This document shows, one piece after another, positions 53,911 through 63,345 of a stretch of DNA of 64,000 nt; position 1 is the stretch's first letter; every line of letters begins with the position of its first letter. The stretch covers positions 248,001 to 312,000 of the forward strand of contig NZ_SPQS01000007.1 in assembly GCF_004570865.1 (NCBI RefSeq), read 5' to 3'. This DNA comes from Bradyrhizobium frederickii. Lineage in GTDB: Bacteria; Pseudomonadota; Alphaproteobacteria; Rhizobiales; Xanthobacteraceae. The translations under genes and the position numbers were made by a program. A model generated the notes under the pieces. It was given only the letters and a program-made list of their open reading frames with translations, did not search any database and was not told the DNA's origin.

Positions 53911-54840
53911 TCATGCGCAATCCCTGCGGATTGCCGGATCGGCTTTCACCTCGGCCTGGCCGCAGCACAATTCGCGATACTGTCCCGGCGTAAGACTGGC
54001 GGCCTTGCGGAACACGCGCGTGAAATTGGCTTGCGAGCCGAAACCGAACTCCAGGGCGATTTCGACCAGGGACAAGCGGTCGCGCGCGAGTTCGTGCCGC
54101 GCAGCCTGGACGCGGCGATCGGTCACGTAACGGTGCGGCGACAATCCGGTCGCCTCGCGAAACAACCGGGAGAAATGATACGGGCTGAGGCAAGCCTGGG
54201 CCGCCAGATCCTCGAGCCTGATATCGCCAGCAAGAGAAGCCTCGATATAGTCCAGCACGCGCTGGAGACGCCTGGGATCGAGCGACGGCGACCTGTCAGG
54301 TGGCCGCCAGCGGTCGATCGTATAATTCCCGAGAAGATGCGCCGCGAGCGCAACCTGGATACCCTCCACGAACAGCGCGTCGGTCGGCTGGCGCGGGCGA
54401 TGGAGCAGGTCGCGAAGCGGCGAGCAGATGTGGAAGAGGATCTGGTCCGCCAGACCGTGGGCATAAGCAATCTCGACCTTGGCCGGATCGATATCGAAGT
54501 CCGCAAGCGCGCTCTGATCCAGCAGCGCCGGCGGCAGATAGAGATGAAGACATTCCATCCGATCCGAAAGCTCGAGATGACTCTCCTGCGTCCCCACCGG
54601 CACGAGGTAACTCATGCCCGGCCGCGCGAGGCTCTTCTGGACTTCGCCATTGCCGGCGCGGCACACCATCCCGCCGCCTGACAGCAGCATGATGAGCTCG
54701 GTGCAGATGGGGACAGGCGTTGCCTGGCGCCCCGCCTCGAACTTGCGATGCTCGATGCTCAATCCCGGCCAGTCGCTGGCCGCCGCGAGCTTCTCGCTGT
54801 TCTGATATTTCTGATCTCCATGCGTCACGAGCGCCATCAT
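53911..54840 (-). CDS. AraC-family transcriptional regulator
   Basis: 309 residues from the ATG at 54840 (GGAGGTC upstream; the next codon is also ATG). A cupin-like N-terminal sensor is followed by two helix-turn-helix motifs: [41 protein letters not shown] and [34 protein letters not shown], set near residues 190-285. It lies between the molybdenum hydroxylase operon, on the same strand, and the divergent hydrolase operon, and may control either or both. Confidence 0.9.
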   Translation of the reverse strand: MMALVTHGDQKYQNSEKLAAASDWPGLSIEHRKFEAGRQATPVPICTELIMLLSGGGMVCRAGNGEVQKSLARPGMSYLVPVGTQESHLELSDRMECLHLYLPPALLDQSALADFDIDPAKVEIAYAHGLADQILFHICSPLRDLLHRPRQPTDALFVEGIQVALAAHLLGNYTIDRWRPPDRSPSLDPRRLQRVLDYIEASLAGDIRLEDLAAQACLSPYHFSRLFREATGLSPHRYVTDRRVQAARHELARDRLSLVEIALEFGFGSQANFTRVFRKAASLTPGQYRELCCGQAEVKADPAIRRDCA

Positions 54841-55164
54841 GACCTCCGCTTCGTTGCGGCGAATCCCGGCTCCGTATCGCGAGCGAGCGATCATTCCATC
54901 CGGTGGTGAGTTGCGGCCCCGGCCGCCACCACGCCGATGCGAATTTCTCACAAGCCGCTGTGGCGAAGTCCAGAGGCGGCGCGGTTAAAAGAGGTAAAAC
55001 GCAGGCACAACAAAGACTTGAAACGCAGCGCGATCGGCTGCCAAAGCTGAGATCAGCAAGATGCGTCCGTCGTCGCGCAGGAATCGGAAATACCGCAACG
55101 CCTGCCTGCGCTAGTGAAAGGCTCATCAACGGCAATCCTGCCGTATCGAGGATTGGAGCCTGGT

Positions 55165-55929
55165 ATGAAGACGCTTATCTCTGCTCTCTCTGCACTTGCC
55201 GCAATGTCGATCGCAACGGCCGCCCCCGCGGTCGCCGCCGAGAAGACCGTCTCCATCGTCCTGGTCCATGGCGCCTTCGTCGATGGCTCGGGCTGGAAGG
55301 ACACCTACGACATTCTCTCGAAGGCAGGCTATGAAGTGCTCGTCGTCCAGCAGCCGACGATCTCGCTGCGTGACGATGTCGCGGAGACCGAACGCGTGAT
55401 CGCCAAGGCGCGGCATCCGGTCATTCTCGTCGGGCATTCCTATGGCGGAATGGTCATCACGGAAGCGGGCGACAATCCGAAGGTTCGCAGCCTGGTCTAT
55501 CTCGCGGCATATGCGCCCGATGTCGGGGAGTCGGTCAGCACGCTGTCGGAAGCACCCGTGCCGCCCGGCGAGCACAAAGGTCCGCTGGTCACCGAGGGCA
55601 ATTATCTCTTCGTCGACCGCGATAAATTCCCGAGCTCCTTCGCCGCCGGTGTCGACCCGGCCACGACCCGCTTCATGGCTGCGGCGCAATTGCCGTTTGG
55701 ACTGCAGGCGGTGCAGACCAAGGTCGAGCGCGTGGCCTGGAAGACGAAGCCGACCCATTACATGGTGACGATGGAGGATCACATTATCCCTCCGAGCTTG
55801 CTGCGCACCATGGCCAAGCGCTCGGGCGCGAAGGTGACGGAGATCAAAAGCAGCCACGCGGTGATGCTGTCGCATCCGCGCGAGGTCGCGGCGTTCATCA
55901 GAAGCGCTGACACATCCGCAGCCGACTGA
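55165..55929 (+). CDS. Exported alpha/beta-fold hydrolase
   Basis: 254 residues from the ATG at 55165. A signal peptide (MKTLISALSALAAMSIATAAPAVAAE) precedes an alpha/beta hydrolase domain with oxyanion region VLVHGAFVDGSGW, nucleophile Ser in VGHSYGGMV, and His in SSHAVMLSHP. It would hydrolyse a small ester or similar bond in the periplasm. First gene of a plus-strand run of four, divergent from the AraC regulator. Confidence 0.88.
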   Translation: MKTLISALSALAAMSIATAAPAVAAEKTVSIVLVHGAFVDGSGWKDTYDILSKAGYEVLVVQQPTISLRDDVAETERVIAKARHPVILVGHSYGGMVITEAGDNPKVRSLVYLAAYAPDVGESVSTLSEAPVPPGEHKGPLVTEGNYLFVDRDKFPSSFAAGVDPATTRFMAAAQLPFGLQAVQTKVERVAWKTKPTHYMVTMEDHIIPPSLLRTMAKRSGAKVTEIKSSHAVMLSHPREVAAFIRSADTSAAD

Positions 55930-55984
55930 GATCGGCAGCTCCGCGCGCGTATGCGCTCGCCTGTCACGGACAAGGAGTCGCGAC

Positions 55985-56998
55985 ATGCCCCTCAAGGATA
56001 TTCTGCCGGGAAGACTGGGCTTCGGTGCAGCGCCGCTCGGCAACATGTTTCGCGACATCCCCGAGCAGGAAGCGCTCGCGACGGTGAATGCGGCCTGGGA
56101 TGACGGCATCCGCTATTTCGACACCGCGCCGTTCTACGGCGCGGGCCTCGCCGAGATCCGCATGGGCGCCGCGCTCGCCGGCCGGCCGCGCAGCGACTAT
56201 GTCGTCAGCACGAAGGTCGGAAGATTGATCCTGGACGAGATCGAGGATGTCGGCGCCCGCGACCTCGGCGAGAAGGGCGGCGTCTTCCAATACGGGCGCC
56301 CGAACAGAATCGTGAACGACTATTCCCGGGACGGGACGCTGCGCTCGATCGAGGACAGTTTGAAGCGGCTCGGCACCGACCACATCGATATCGCCTTCGT
56401 GCACGACGTCGCGCAGGATTTTTACGGCGACGAATGGCTTTCGGTGTTCGAAAGCGCGCGCAAGGGCGCGTTCAAAGCGCTCGACCGGCTGCGCGACGAG
56501 GGCGTGATCAAGGCGTGGGGCCTCGGCGTCAACCGGGTCGAGCCGATCGAGCTGCTGCTCGCGCTCGAAGAGCCGCGCCCCGATGGCTTCCTGCTCGCGG
56601 GCCGCTACACGCTGCTCGATCATGCAAGGGCGCTTCAGCGGGTGATGCCGATGGTGGCGGAACACGAGCTCGCGATCATCGTCGGCGGCCCCTACAGTTC
56701 GGGTGCGCTCGTCGGCGGTCCGAACTTCGAATATGCGCCGGCGCCCCCGGAAATCCTCGACAAGGTGGCGCGCATCAAGGCCATCGCCGACCGCTACGGC
56801 ATCGGCATGAAGGCGGCTGGCCTGCAGTTCGCACTGGCAAACCCGGTCGTCGCCGCCGTGATCCCCGGGGCGAGCCGGCCCGGCCGCATCGGCGAGGACC
56901 GCGCGGCCCTTGACCAATCAATACCCGGCGATTTCTGGCGCGAACTTCGATCGGCCGGTCTCGTCAATCCGGGGGCTCCGCTTCCGGACGCCGGCTGA
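55985..56998 (+). CDS. Aldo/keto reductase
   Basis: 337 residues; AAGGAG lies 8 nt before the ATG. A TIM barrel with the family pattern GFGAAPLGNMF, the catalytic tyrosine and Asp region RYFDTAPFYGAGLAEIRMG, catalytic Lys in VVSTKVGR, and DHIDIAFVHD. Close to D-threo-aldose/L-fucose dehydrogenase-type members. NAD(P)-linked oxidation or reduction of a sugar or aldehyde; the substrate is unknown. Confidence 0.9.
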   Translation: MPLKDILPGRLGFGAAPLGNMFRDIPEQEALATVNAAWDDGIRYFDTAPFYGAGLAEIRMGAALAGRPRSDYVVSTKVGRLILDEIEDVGARDLGEKGGVFQYGRPNRIVNDYSRDGTLRSIEDSLKRLGTDHIDIAFVHDVAQDFYGDEWLSVFESARKGAFKALDRLRDEGVIKAWGLGVNRVEPIELLLALEEPRPDGFLLAGRYTLLDHARALQRVMPMVAEHELAIIVGGPYSSGALVGGPNFEYAPAPPEILDKVARIKAIADRYGIGMKAAGLQFALANPVVAAVIPGASRPGRIGEDRAALDQSIPGDFWRELRSAGLVNPGAPLPDAG

Positions 56999-57036
56999 CC
57001 GGCACATGACATCACCCACAGACCGAGGAGACGAGA

Positions 57037-57882
57037 ATGACCGACGAAACCTGCAACGTTGCCGAAATCGAACGCCGCAGCCTGCTTCGCACGGCAGGCG
57101 CCGCGATGATCACCGGTCTTGCGGTCGGCAGCATGCCGTCAGCCGCGTCCGCGGCGCCGGGCGGCATGTCGTCGGCCGAGCGCAACGAGGCGCCGCTCGG
57201 TGCGCGGCTGCAGGGCGTCCAACATTTCGGGCTGACGGTGCAGAACATGGAGCGGGCCTATCAGTTTTATACGGAGGTGCTGGGCGGCACCGAGGTCTTC
57301 CGTCACGGCGACTTCCAAGGCGACGGCGTGCAGAACACGCTGCTGGCCGACCAGGAGATCGAGGCGAACGTGCGCGGGGTCAATCCGCGGACCATCGGCG
57401 TTCCCGACCTCAGAAGCGGAGCGCAGCGGCTCGATGTCCGCTTCATCCAGTTCGACAACATGGTGCTCGAACTGTTGCAATATCGCGAGGCCGACCAGCC
57501 CATGGGCAGCGCGAAGAGCTTTGCCGAGCCGTTGGAGCACATGAGTCCGGCTTTCCCGCGCATGATGCACATCTGCTTCTATGTTCGCGACGATGTCGAC
57601 TTCAACAAATTCATTGCCGACCTCGAAGCCGAATCCGCGCGCCGCGGCATGACGCAGGTGAGAGCGAACCGGACCATCCGCGTCATGACGGAGGCGGATC
57701 GCAAGGCCGCTCCGCGCAGCGCCAACACGAACCGGGTGACCGCGGAACCCTCGAACGGCTGGGAGCTGATCTATTGCAAGGGGCCTGAGGGCGAGCAGCT
57801 CGAATTCGTCAAAGCGCTCGGCCCGGTCAAGCAGCGCTTCAGCGAGGCCCTGGCAAAGCGCCAGCAGACAATCGTGCGCTGA
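57037..57882 (+). CDS. Exported VOC-superfamily protein
   Basis: 281 residues. The N-terminus ERRSLLRTAGAAMITGLAVGSMPSAASA looks like a twin-arginine signal. The mature part has two vicinal-oxygen-chelate modules: VQHFGLTVQNMERAYQFYTEVLGG with a likely metal His, and MMHICFYVRDDVDFNKFIADLE, ending GEQLEFVKALGP with a likely Glu ligand. It could be a lyase, dioxygenase or glyoxalase-type enzyme in the periplasm. Confidence 0.8.
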   Translation: MTDETCNVAEIERRSLLRTAGAAMITGLAVGSMPSAASAAPGGMSSAERNEAPLGARLQGVQHFGLTVQNMERAYQFYTEVLGGTEVFRHGDFQGDGVQNTLLADQEIEANVRGVNPRTIGVPDLRSGAQRLDVRFIQFDNMVLELLQYREADQPMGSAKSFAEPLEHMSPAFPRMMHICFYVRDDVDFNKFIADLEAESARRGMTQVRANRTIRVMTEADRKAAPRSANTNRVTAEPSNGWELIYCKGPEGEQLEFVKALGPVKQRFSEALAKRQQTIVR

Positions 57883-57958
57883 CCATCAATCGTCGGGCGA
57901 CCGGCTTCCGCTGGTCGCCCGACAAGGCGCCCATGATCTCAACGTGAAGGACTGAATC

Positions 57959-58381
57959 ATGCAAAAGCTCGTCTGCCATTCGCTTGGCGCCCTGCTCTTC
58001 GCTGCCTCGATGGCCATGACGACGGCATCGGTCGTCGCGCAGGAAGCCCCGCGCGTGCGCTATCAGGAGATTCCGGAAGGTGCCTATTCGGTGGTCGCCC
58101 AGGTGCGCGCCAAGGCCGGGAAGGAAGATGCGTTGCGTGCGGCCACGCTTCCGCTGATCGACCTGGTTCGCGGCGATCCCAAGAACCTGGTCTATTTTCT
58201 CCAGGAAGACCGCGCCAAACCGGGTCATTTCATCTTCTACGAGGTGTTCGCCAGCCAAGCCGATTTCGACGCACATAATGCCATGCCTTATGTGCAGGCG
58301 TGGTTCGCCAAGCTTCCGGAACTTGCCGATGGCGGCGTCGAAGTCCTGCGCATGGCGGTTCTCGGCGTGCCCAAGAAATAG
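57959..58381 (+). CDS. Exported ABM-domain (putative quinol monooxygenase) protein
   Basis: 140 residues. A signal peptide (ending VVAQEAP) is followed by an ABM fold: YSVVAQVRAKAGKEDALRAATLPLIDLVRGDPKNLVYFLQED, FIFYEVFASQADFDAHNAMPYVQAWFAKLPELADGG. It is the exported counterpart of the cytoplasmic ABM protein at 49263-49568. Last gene of the four-gene run. Confidence 0.82.
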   Translation: MQKLVCHSLGALLFAASMAMTTASVVAQEAPRVRYQEIPEGAYSVVAQVRAKAGKEDALRAATLPLIDLVRGDPKNLVYFLQEDRAKPGHFIFYEVFASQADFDAHNAMPYVQAWFAKLPELADGGVEVLRMAVLGVPKK

Positions 58382-58523
58382 CCGGCCCGCGCGAGCGGTT
58401 TTGTCGCAGCCATTCTGCCGGCAAATGCCGGCGGCAATCGTGCGAATTCAGAACCGCTCACTTCAACAGCTTTGCAGCGCATGATAATTGCAGGCGATCT
58501 TTTCGATCGAATGGCAATGGTCA

Positions 58524-61454
58524 ATGCGGGCTGCCACGGAGACACAACAACGGGGCACACGCCGACGGGAACTCACATACTGCTTCGGCCCATTTCGACT
58601 GGTTCCCCGCCGCCAGTTGCTCCTTCTCGAGGGGCGCCCCGTCAAGCTGGGCGGACGCGCATTCGAGCTCCTGCAGGTGCTGGTGCAGCGCTGCGGCGAT
58701 CTGGTCAGCAAGAATGACCTGATGGCGGCGGCCTGGCCGGGCACCTTCCTCCACGACAGCAATCTCAAGGTCAACATGTGGAGCCTGCGGCGCTCGCTGG
58801 GGGATACCCAGATCGAGCCCGTCTACATCGCGACCGTGGCGCGCCGCGGGTACAAGTTCATCGCGGACGTGCAAATCAGCATCGGCGAGGTCGAGGACGA
58901 CCTTCCGCTTGCCGATCCGCTTTCCCTGTCCAATCCGCCATTGTTGCGCGGCATCGTTGGTCGCGAAGCGAACATCGTCGAAATCGCTGATCTGTTGGCC
59001 GACAACAGGCACGTGACCCTGGCCGGCACGGGAGGGATCGGCAAGACGACGGTTGCGGTGGCCGTCGCCCAGGCGTTTGCACCACGGTGCCGCGACGGCG
59101 TCTGCTTCGTCGACCTCGCCACGATCTCCGATCCGACGCTGTTCGGCGCGGCGCTGCTGACGGCGCTGGGCGTCAGAGGCAATACGGACAACGATCTGGC
59201 TGCGGCTCTCGATTATTTGAGGCCGCGGCAGATGCTGCTCATCCTGGACAATTGCGAGCATGTGCTGCCCGCCGCCACGATCTTTGCCGGCAAGTTCATG
59301 ACGGATACATCGCCGTCCAGGCTGCTTGCGACGAGCCGCGAGCCGCTCGGCACCGCCACCGAGCATATCGTGCGGCTTGGTTCGCTGGCCGCACCGAAAT
59401 CCGGCCTCGCCCTGACCGTCGATCAGGCCGTCAGGTTTCCAGCGGTGCAGCTGTTCGTCCGTCGCGCGGCCGAATGGTCGGACTACCAGTTCGCCGCTGA
59501 CGATTGCGAGGACGTCGCCTCGATCTGTCACGCGCTCGACGGCCTTCCGCTGGCGATCGAGCTGGCGGCGGCCCAGATCGGCAAGTTCACCCCTCGCGAA
59601 TTGGTGGCGCTGCTCGATCGGAAATTGGGTTTTCGCGCCCCCGACGCCGAGGGCGCGCCGCCGCGCCATGAAACCCTGATGGCGACAATCGACTGGAGCT
59701 TCCGTCTGCTGTCGCAGAACGAAGCGAGACTATTCTGCATGCTGTCGGTGTTCAGTGAGGCTTTTGACGCCGAGGATGCGGTTTTCGTCGCGGAGGCGGC
59801 GGGGATCGCCCCGGTCGACGTCGTCACCGGCCTCGGCAGTCTCGTCGCCAAATCGCTGTTGAGTGCGCAGGCACGCGGCGCAAGCCTGCGCTATCGGCTG
59901 CTCGACAGCACGCGGCGGTATGCCGCCGAGCGGCGCTTGGCCGATCCGGCCTGCGGCCAGGCACTGCGCCGCCACGCAGAATGCGTCCTCGCGCTGTTCG
60001 AGCAGTCCGAGGAGGAGTGGAACTGGCGCGAGCCGACCGATTGGACCCAGCGCTACCTCGGTCGCATCGCCGATCTGAGAGCTGCGCTTTCTTGGGCATT
60101 CGGAGAGGCGGGCGATGCCCACCTCGGAATCAGGCTCACGGTTGCGGCGATCACCTTGTGGTCGGAAACCTCCATCCTGTCCGAAGCGCAGGCACGGTTG
60201 AACGATGCGCTCGCTTTGGCCAAGACGGTCGCGTGCGATGATCTGTCGAAGGCAAAGCTCGCCTGCGCCCTTGGATGGAGCCTGTTCTACGCCCGCAACA
60301 TGTCGAATGAGAACGAGGTTGCCTGGCTCGATGCGATCGCCTTTGCACGGCGGGCCGGCAACATCGAGTATCAGCAACGTGCGCTGGTGGGCTTTGCCTT
60401 TTACCTGTTGCAGATCGGCCAGCTCCCGCGCGCCATAAGCTATCTCGAGGAGGCCACCGCGCTGGCCGACCGGGAACGCGACCTGACGGCAACGTCCGAA
60501 GCCGACCGGGCACTGGCCTGGGCCCGCGCGTTTGCCGGCCAATTGAGCAAGAGCCGGCCGGTTCTGGATCGTCTTGCGGCAACCTATTCCCTGGCAGAGG
60601 GCCGTTCGCGCAAAAACGCGAACGAGGTCTACCGATTCATCACCGTCCGCTTCAACCTGCCCTTCGTGGCCTGGATGCAAGGACAAGCCGACTACGCGGC
60701 GAGGCTGGCCCAAGACGCCGTCGATGCCGCGGACCGCAGTGGTCATTGGGTGTCGCAATCGAACGCACTTGGGCTCGCCGCCCTTCCTGTGGCGTTCGAA
60801 ACCGGCAATCGGGACGCGCTCGAGAGCTACACGATGCGGCTGCGTCGCAACCTGGAACGCGAGCGCATCTCGCGCTGGGTTCCGGTCGAGCGCTATTTCT
60901 CCGCCTGCCTTCGCGACTTGCGTGGCGATCCGCGCGCGGTGGAGCATATTCGAGCCGCGATCGAAGAGTTGATCGAATCTCGTTTCCTGATGCGGATCGG
61001 CAGCTATCTCGCGGTCCTCGCCCGCGCCTATTTGCGGCAAGGGCGGATCGCGGAGGCGCGCGAGGCCATCACGCGGGCGATCGGCCATCAGGAACGTCAG
61101 GGCGAGCGCTGGTGCCGGTCAGAACTTCAGCGGGTCGACGCAGCGGTCCTTCTCCATTCCGGCGAGCCGCTACGCGCTGAAAAACGGCTGCAACAGGCAC
61201 TCGCCGAAGCACGCGCCATCGGAGCGGCGACATTCGAACTGCGCATCGCCACCGATCTCGCCGCACACTGGATCGAGACCGGCCGCAGGGTCAAGGCTGT
61301 CCGATTGCTGGCCCCGATCTATGAAGGCTTCGCCGAGGGCTTCGAGACGCCGGATCTGGTTGCGGCCTCTCGCCTGCTGGAGCGCGTGCCGCCGAGGGCG
61401 AGCGGCTGCGGCCACTATCGCCAGCCGAACCCAGTGCACGCCCGCGATGCATAG
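58524..61454 (+). CDS. Large winged-helix transcriptional regulator with ATPase and helical repeats
   Basis: 976 residues from the ATG at 58524; no strong ribosome site. The N-terminal OmpR-type winged helix (about residues 15-110: YCFGPFRLVPRRQLLLLEGRPVKLGGRAFELLQVL to GYKFIADV) is followed by an NB-ARC/STAND-type ATPase with P-loop LAGTGGIGKTTVAVAVAQ and Walker B LLILDNCEHVLP, then helical (TPR-like) repeats to the end. Such regulators switch on when ligand frees ATP-dependent oligomerisation. It sits downstream of the four exported-enzyme genes and upstream of a ThDP enzyme; targets are unknown. Confidence 0.85.
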   Translation: MRAATETQQRGTRRRELTYCFGPFRLVPRRQLLLLEGRPVKLGGRAFELLQVLVQRCGDLVSKNDLMAAAWPGTFLHDSNLKVNMWSLRRSLGDTQIEPVYIATVARRGYKFIADVQISIGEVEDDLPLADPLSLSNPPLLRGIVGREANIVEIADLLADNRHVTLAGTGGIGKTTVAVAVAQAFAPRCRDGVCFVDLATISDPTLFGAALLTALGVRGNTDNDLAAALDYLRPRQMLLILDNCEHVLPAATIFAGKFMTDTSPSRLLATSREPLGTATEHIVRLGSLAAPKSGLALTVDQAVRFPAVQLFVRRAAEWSDYQFAADDCEDVASICHALDGLPLAIELAAAQIGKFTPRELVALLDRKLGFRAPDAEGAPPRHETLMATIDWSFRLLSQNEARLFCMLSVFSEAFDAEDAVFVAEAAGIAPVDVVTGLGSLVAKSLLSAQARGASLRYRLLDSTRRYAAERRLADPACGQALRRHAECVLALFEQSEEEWNWREPTDWTQRYLGRIADLRAALSWAFGEAGDAHLGIRLTVAAITLWSETSILSEAQARLNDALALAKTVACDDLSKAKLACALGWSLFYARNMSNENEVAWLDAIAFARRAGNIEYQQRALVGFAFYLLQIGQLPRAISYLEEATALADRERDLTATSEADRALAWARAFAGQLSKSRPVLDRLAATYSLAEGRSRKNANEVYRFITVRFNLPFVAWMQGQADYAARLAQDAVDAADRSGHWVSQSNALGLAALPVAFETGNRDALESYTMRLRRNLERERISRWVPVERYFSACLRDLRGDPRAVEHIRAAIEELIESRFLMRIGSYLAVLARAYLRQGRIAEAREAITRAIGHQERQGERWCRSELQRVDAAVLLHSGEPLRAEKRLQQALAEARAIGAATFELRIATDLAAHWIETGRRVKAVRLLAPIYEGFAEGFETPDLVAASRLLERVPPRASGCGHYRQPNPVHARDA

Positions 61455-61560
61455 CTGGCCTACCGCCGCACCTGCCGCGCGCGCTTTACGCCTCGCGTAA
61501 TTCCTGATCCTCTCTCCCCAACCAGCCGGATCAACCGGCCTCGCCAGGGAGAGAGACGAC

Positions 61561-63195
61561 ATGAAGCTCGGGACCGCGATCGCGGAAATCATGCGGCGCG
61601 AGGGGATCGAGATCCTCTGCGGCTATCCGGTCAACCATCTGATCGAGCACGCGGCGAAAGCCGAGATCCGCCCCGTGATGGTGCGGCAGGAGCGCGTCGG
61701 CATCCACATGGCGGATGCGATCTCGCGGGTCACGTCGGGGCGCAGCATCGGCGCGTTCTGCATGCAGCACGGGCCGGGTGCGGAGAATGCGATGGGCGGC
61801 GTCGCGCAATGCTTCGGCGAATCCGTGCCGGTGCTGGTGCTGCCGATGGGCTATCAGCGCAGGCTTGCGCATATCGAGCCGAACTTCAATTCCAGCGAGG
61901 CGATGAAGCCGTTTTCGAAATCGTCCGAGCCGATCATCCTCGCGACTGAGGTCGCCAATATCTTTCGCCGCGCCTTCACCAGGCTGAAGAACGGCCGCGG
62001 CGGGCCTGTGATCGTCGAGATCCCCTCGGACATGTGGAACGAGGAGGTGCCGGAGCCGCTCGACTACACGCCGGTGCTGCGCACCCGCTACGGCGCCGAT
62101 CCCGTTCATGTCAAGGAAGCCGCCAGCCTGCTCGTCAACGCGAAGCGGCCGGTGATCTATGCCGGCCAGGGCGTGCATTACGCGCAGGCCTGGCCGCAAC
62201 TGAAGCGGCTCGCCGAACGGCTGGCGATTCCCGTCACCACCAGCCTGGGAGGCAAGTCCTCGTTCCCGGAAACCCATCCGCTCTCGCTCGGCTCCGGCGG
62301 CCTTGCGGTGCCGCGCGCGGTGCCGAAATTCCTCGGCGAAGCCGACGTCATCTTCGGCATCGGCTGCTCGTTCACGGAAACGAATTTCGGCATCGCGATG
62401 CCGAAGGGCAAGACCATCATCCATTCCACGCTCGATCCCAACCACCTCAACAAGGATGTGGAGGCTGGAATCGGTCTCGTCGGCGATGCGGGCCTGGTGC
62501 TCGACGCACTGCTGGAGGAGATCGGCAAGACCGTCACGTCGGATCGCGACGCCTCGGCCGTCGCGGCCGAGATCGCGGCTTCGCACAAGGAGTGGCTGGC
62601 GAAATGGATGCCGAAGCTCACCAGCAACGACGCGCCCTTGAGCCCCTATCGCGTGCTGTGGGATTTGCAGCATACCGTCGACATCGACAACACCATCATC
62701 ACCCACGATGCCGGCAGCCCGCGCGACCAGCTCTCGCCGTTCTGGAAATCGACGAAGCCCCTCACCTATCTCGGCTGGGGCAAGACGACGCAACTCGGCT
62801 ACGGCCTTGGGCTGGCGATGGGCGCAAAACTGGCGAAACCCGACAAGCTCTGCATCAACGTCTGGGGCGATGCCGCCATTGGTTTCACCGGCATGGATTT
62901 CGAGACCGCGGTGCGCGAGCGCATCCCGATCATGTCGATCCTGCTCAACAATTTCTCGATGGCGATCGAGTTGAAGGTGATGCCGGTCTCGACCGAAAAA
63001 TATCGCTCGACCGACATTTCCGGCGATTACGCCGCGATGGCGCGCGCCTTCGGCGGCTACGGCGAGCGGGTGACGCGGCCGGAGGACATCGTCCCCGCGA
63101 TCAGGCGCGGCATCCAGAAGACGCAGGAAGGCGTCCCGGTGCTGCTCGAGTTCATCACCAGCAAGGAGACGGACGTGTCGCGGCCGGGCACGTGA
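61561..63195 (+). CDS. Thiamine-diphosphate-dependent enzyme (acetolactate-synthase-like)
   Basis: 544 residues; GGGAGAGAG precedes the ATG. The N-terminal pyrimidine-binding domain has the catalytic Glu in VMVRQERVGIHMADA; a central Rossmann domain and the C-terminal pyrophosphate domain follow, with the metal motif GDAAIGFTGMDFETAVRERIPIMSILLNN. The family includes acetolactate synthase, glyoxylate carboligase and related C-C lyases; the exact reaction cannot be told. Confidence 0.87.
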   Translation: MKLGTAIAEIMRREGIEILCGYPVNHLIEHAAKAEIRPVMVRQERVGIHMADAISRVTSGRSIGAFCMQHGPGAENAMGGVAQCFGESVPVLVLPMGYQRRLAHIEPNFNSSEAMKPFSKSSEPIILATEVANIFRRAFTRLKNGRGGPVIVEIPSDMWNEEVPEPLDYTPVLRTRYGADPVHVKEAASLLVNAKRPVIYAGQGVHYAQAWPQLKRLAERLAIPVTTSLGGKSSFPETHPLSLGSGGLAVPRAVPKFLGEADVIFGIGCSFTETNFGIAMPKGKTIIHSTLDPNHLNKDVEAGIGLVGDAGLVLDALLEEIGKTVTSDRDASAVAAEIAASHKEWLAKWMPKLTSNDAPLSPYRVLWDLQHTVDIDNTIITHDAGSPRDQLSPFWKSTKPLTYLGWGKTTQLGYGLGLAMGAKLAKPDKLCINVWGDAAIGFTGMDFETAVRERIPIMSILLNNFSMAIELKVMPVSTEKYRSTDISGDYAAMARAFGGYGERVTRPEDIVPAIRRGIQKTQEGVPVLLEFITSKETDVSRPGT

Positions 63196-63345
63196 GGCGG
63201 ACGCCCTCGACGGAGTCCAACTGCTTGCGCCGCCGTCCACCTCTCGCCAGCGGGGAGAGGTGAACTCCGACGCTGGCTCCCGCCGCGAAAGATGTGATAA
63301 TCCGGCCGGGTGCCGCGCGCGTCGCGGCATCAAGCCGGGTCAGGA

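Noticed and set aside
61531..63333. 600-codon minus-strand frame opposite the ThDP enzyme gene
   Set aside because: Shadow of a gene with conserved motifs; arginine-, histidine- and alanine-rich as antisense frames in GC-rich DNA usually are.
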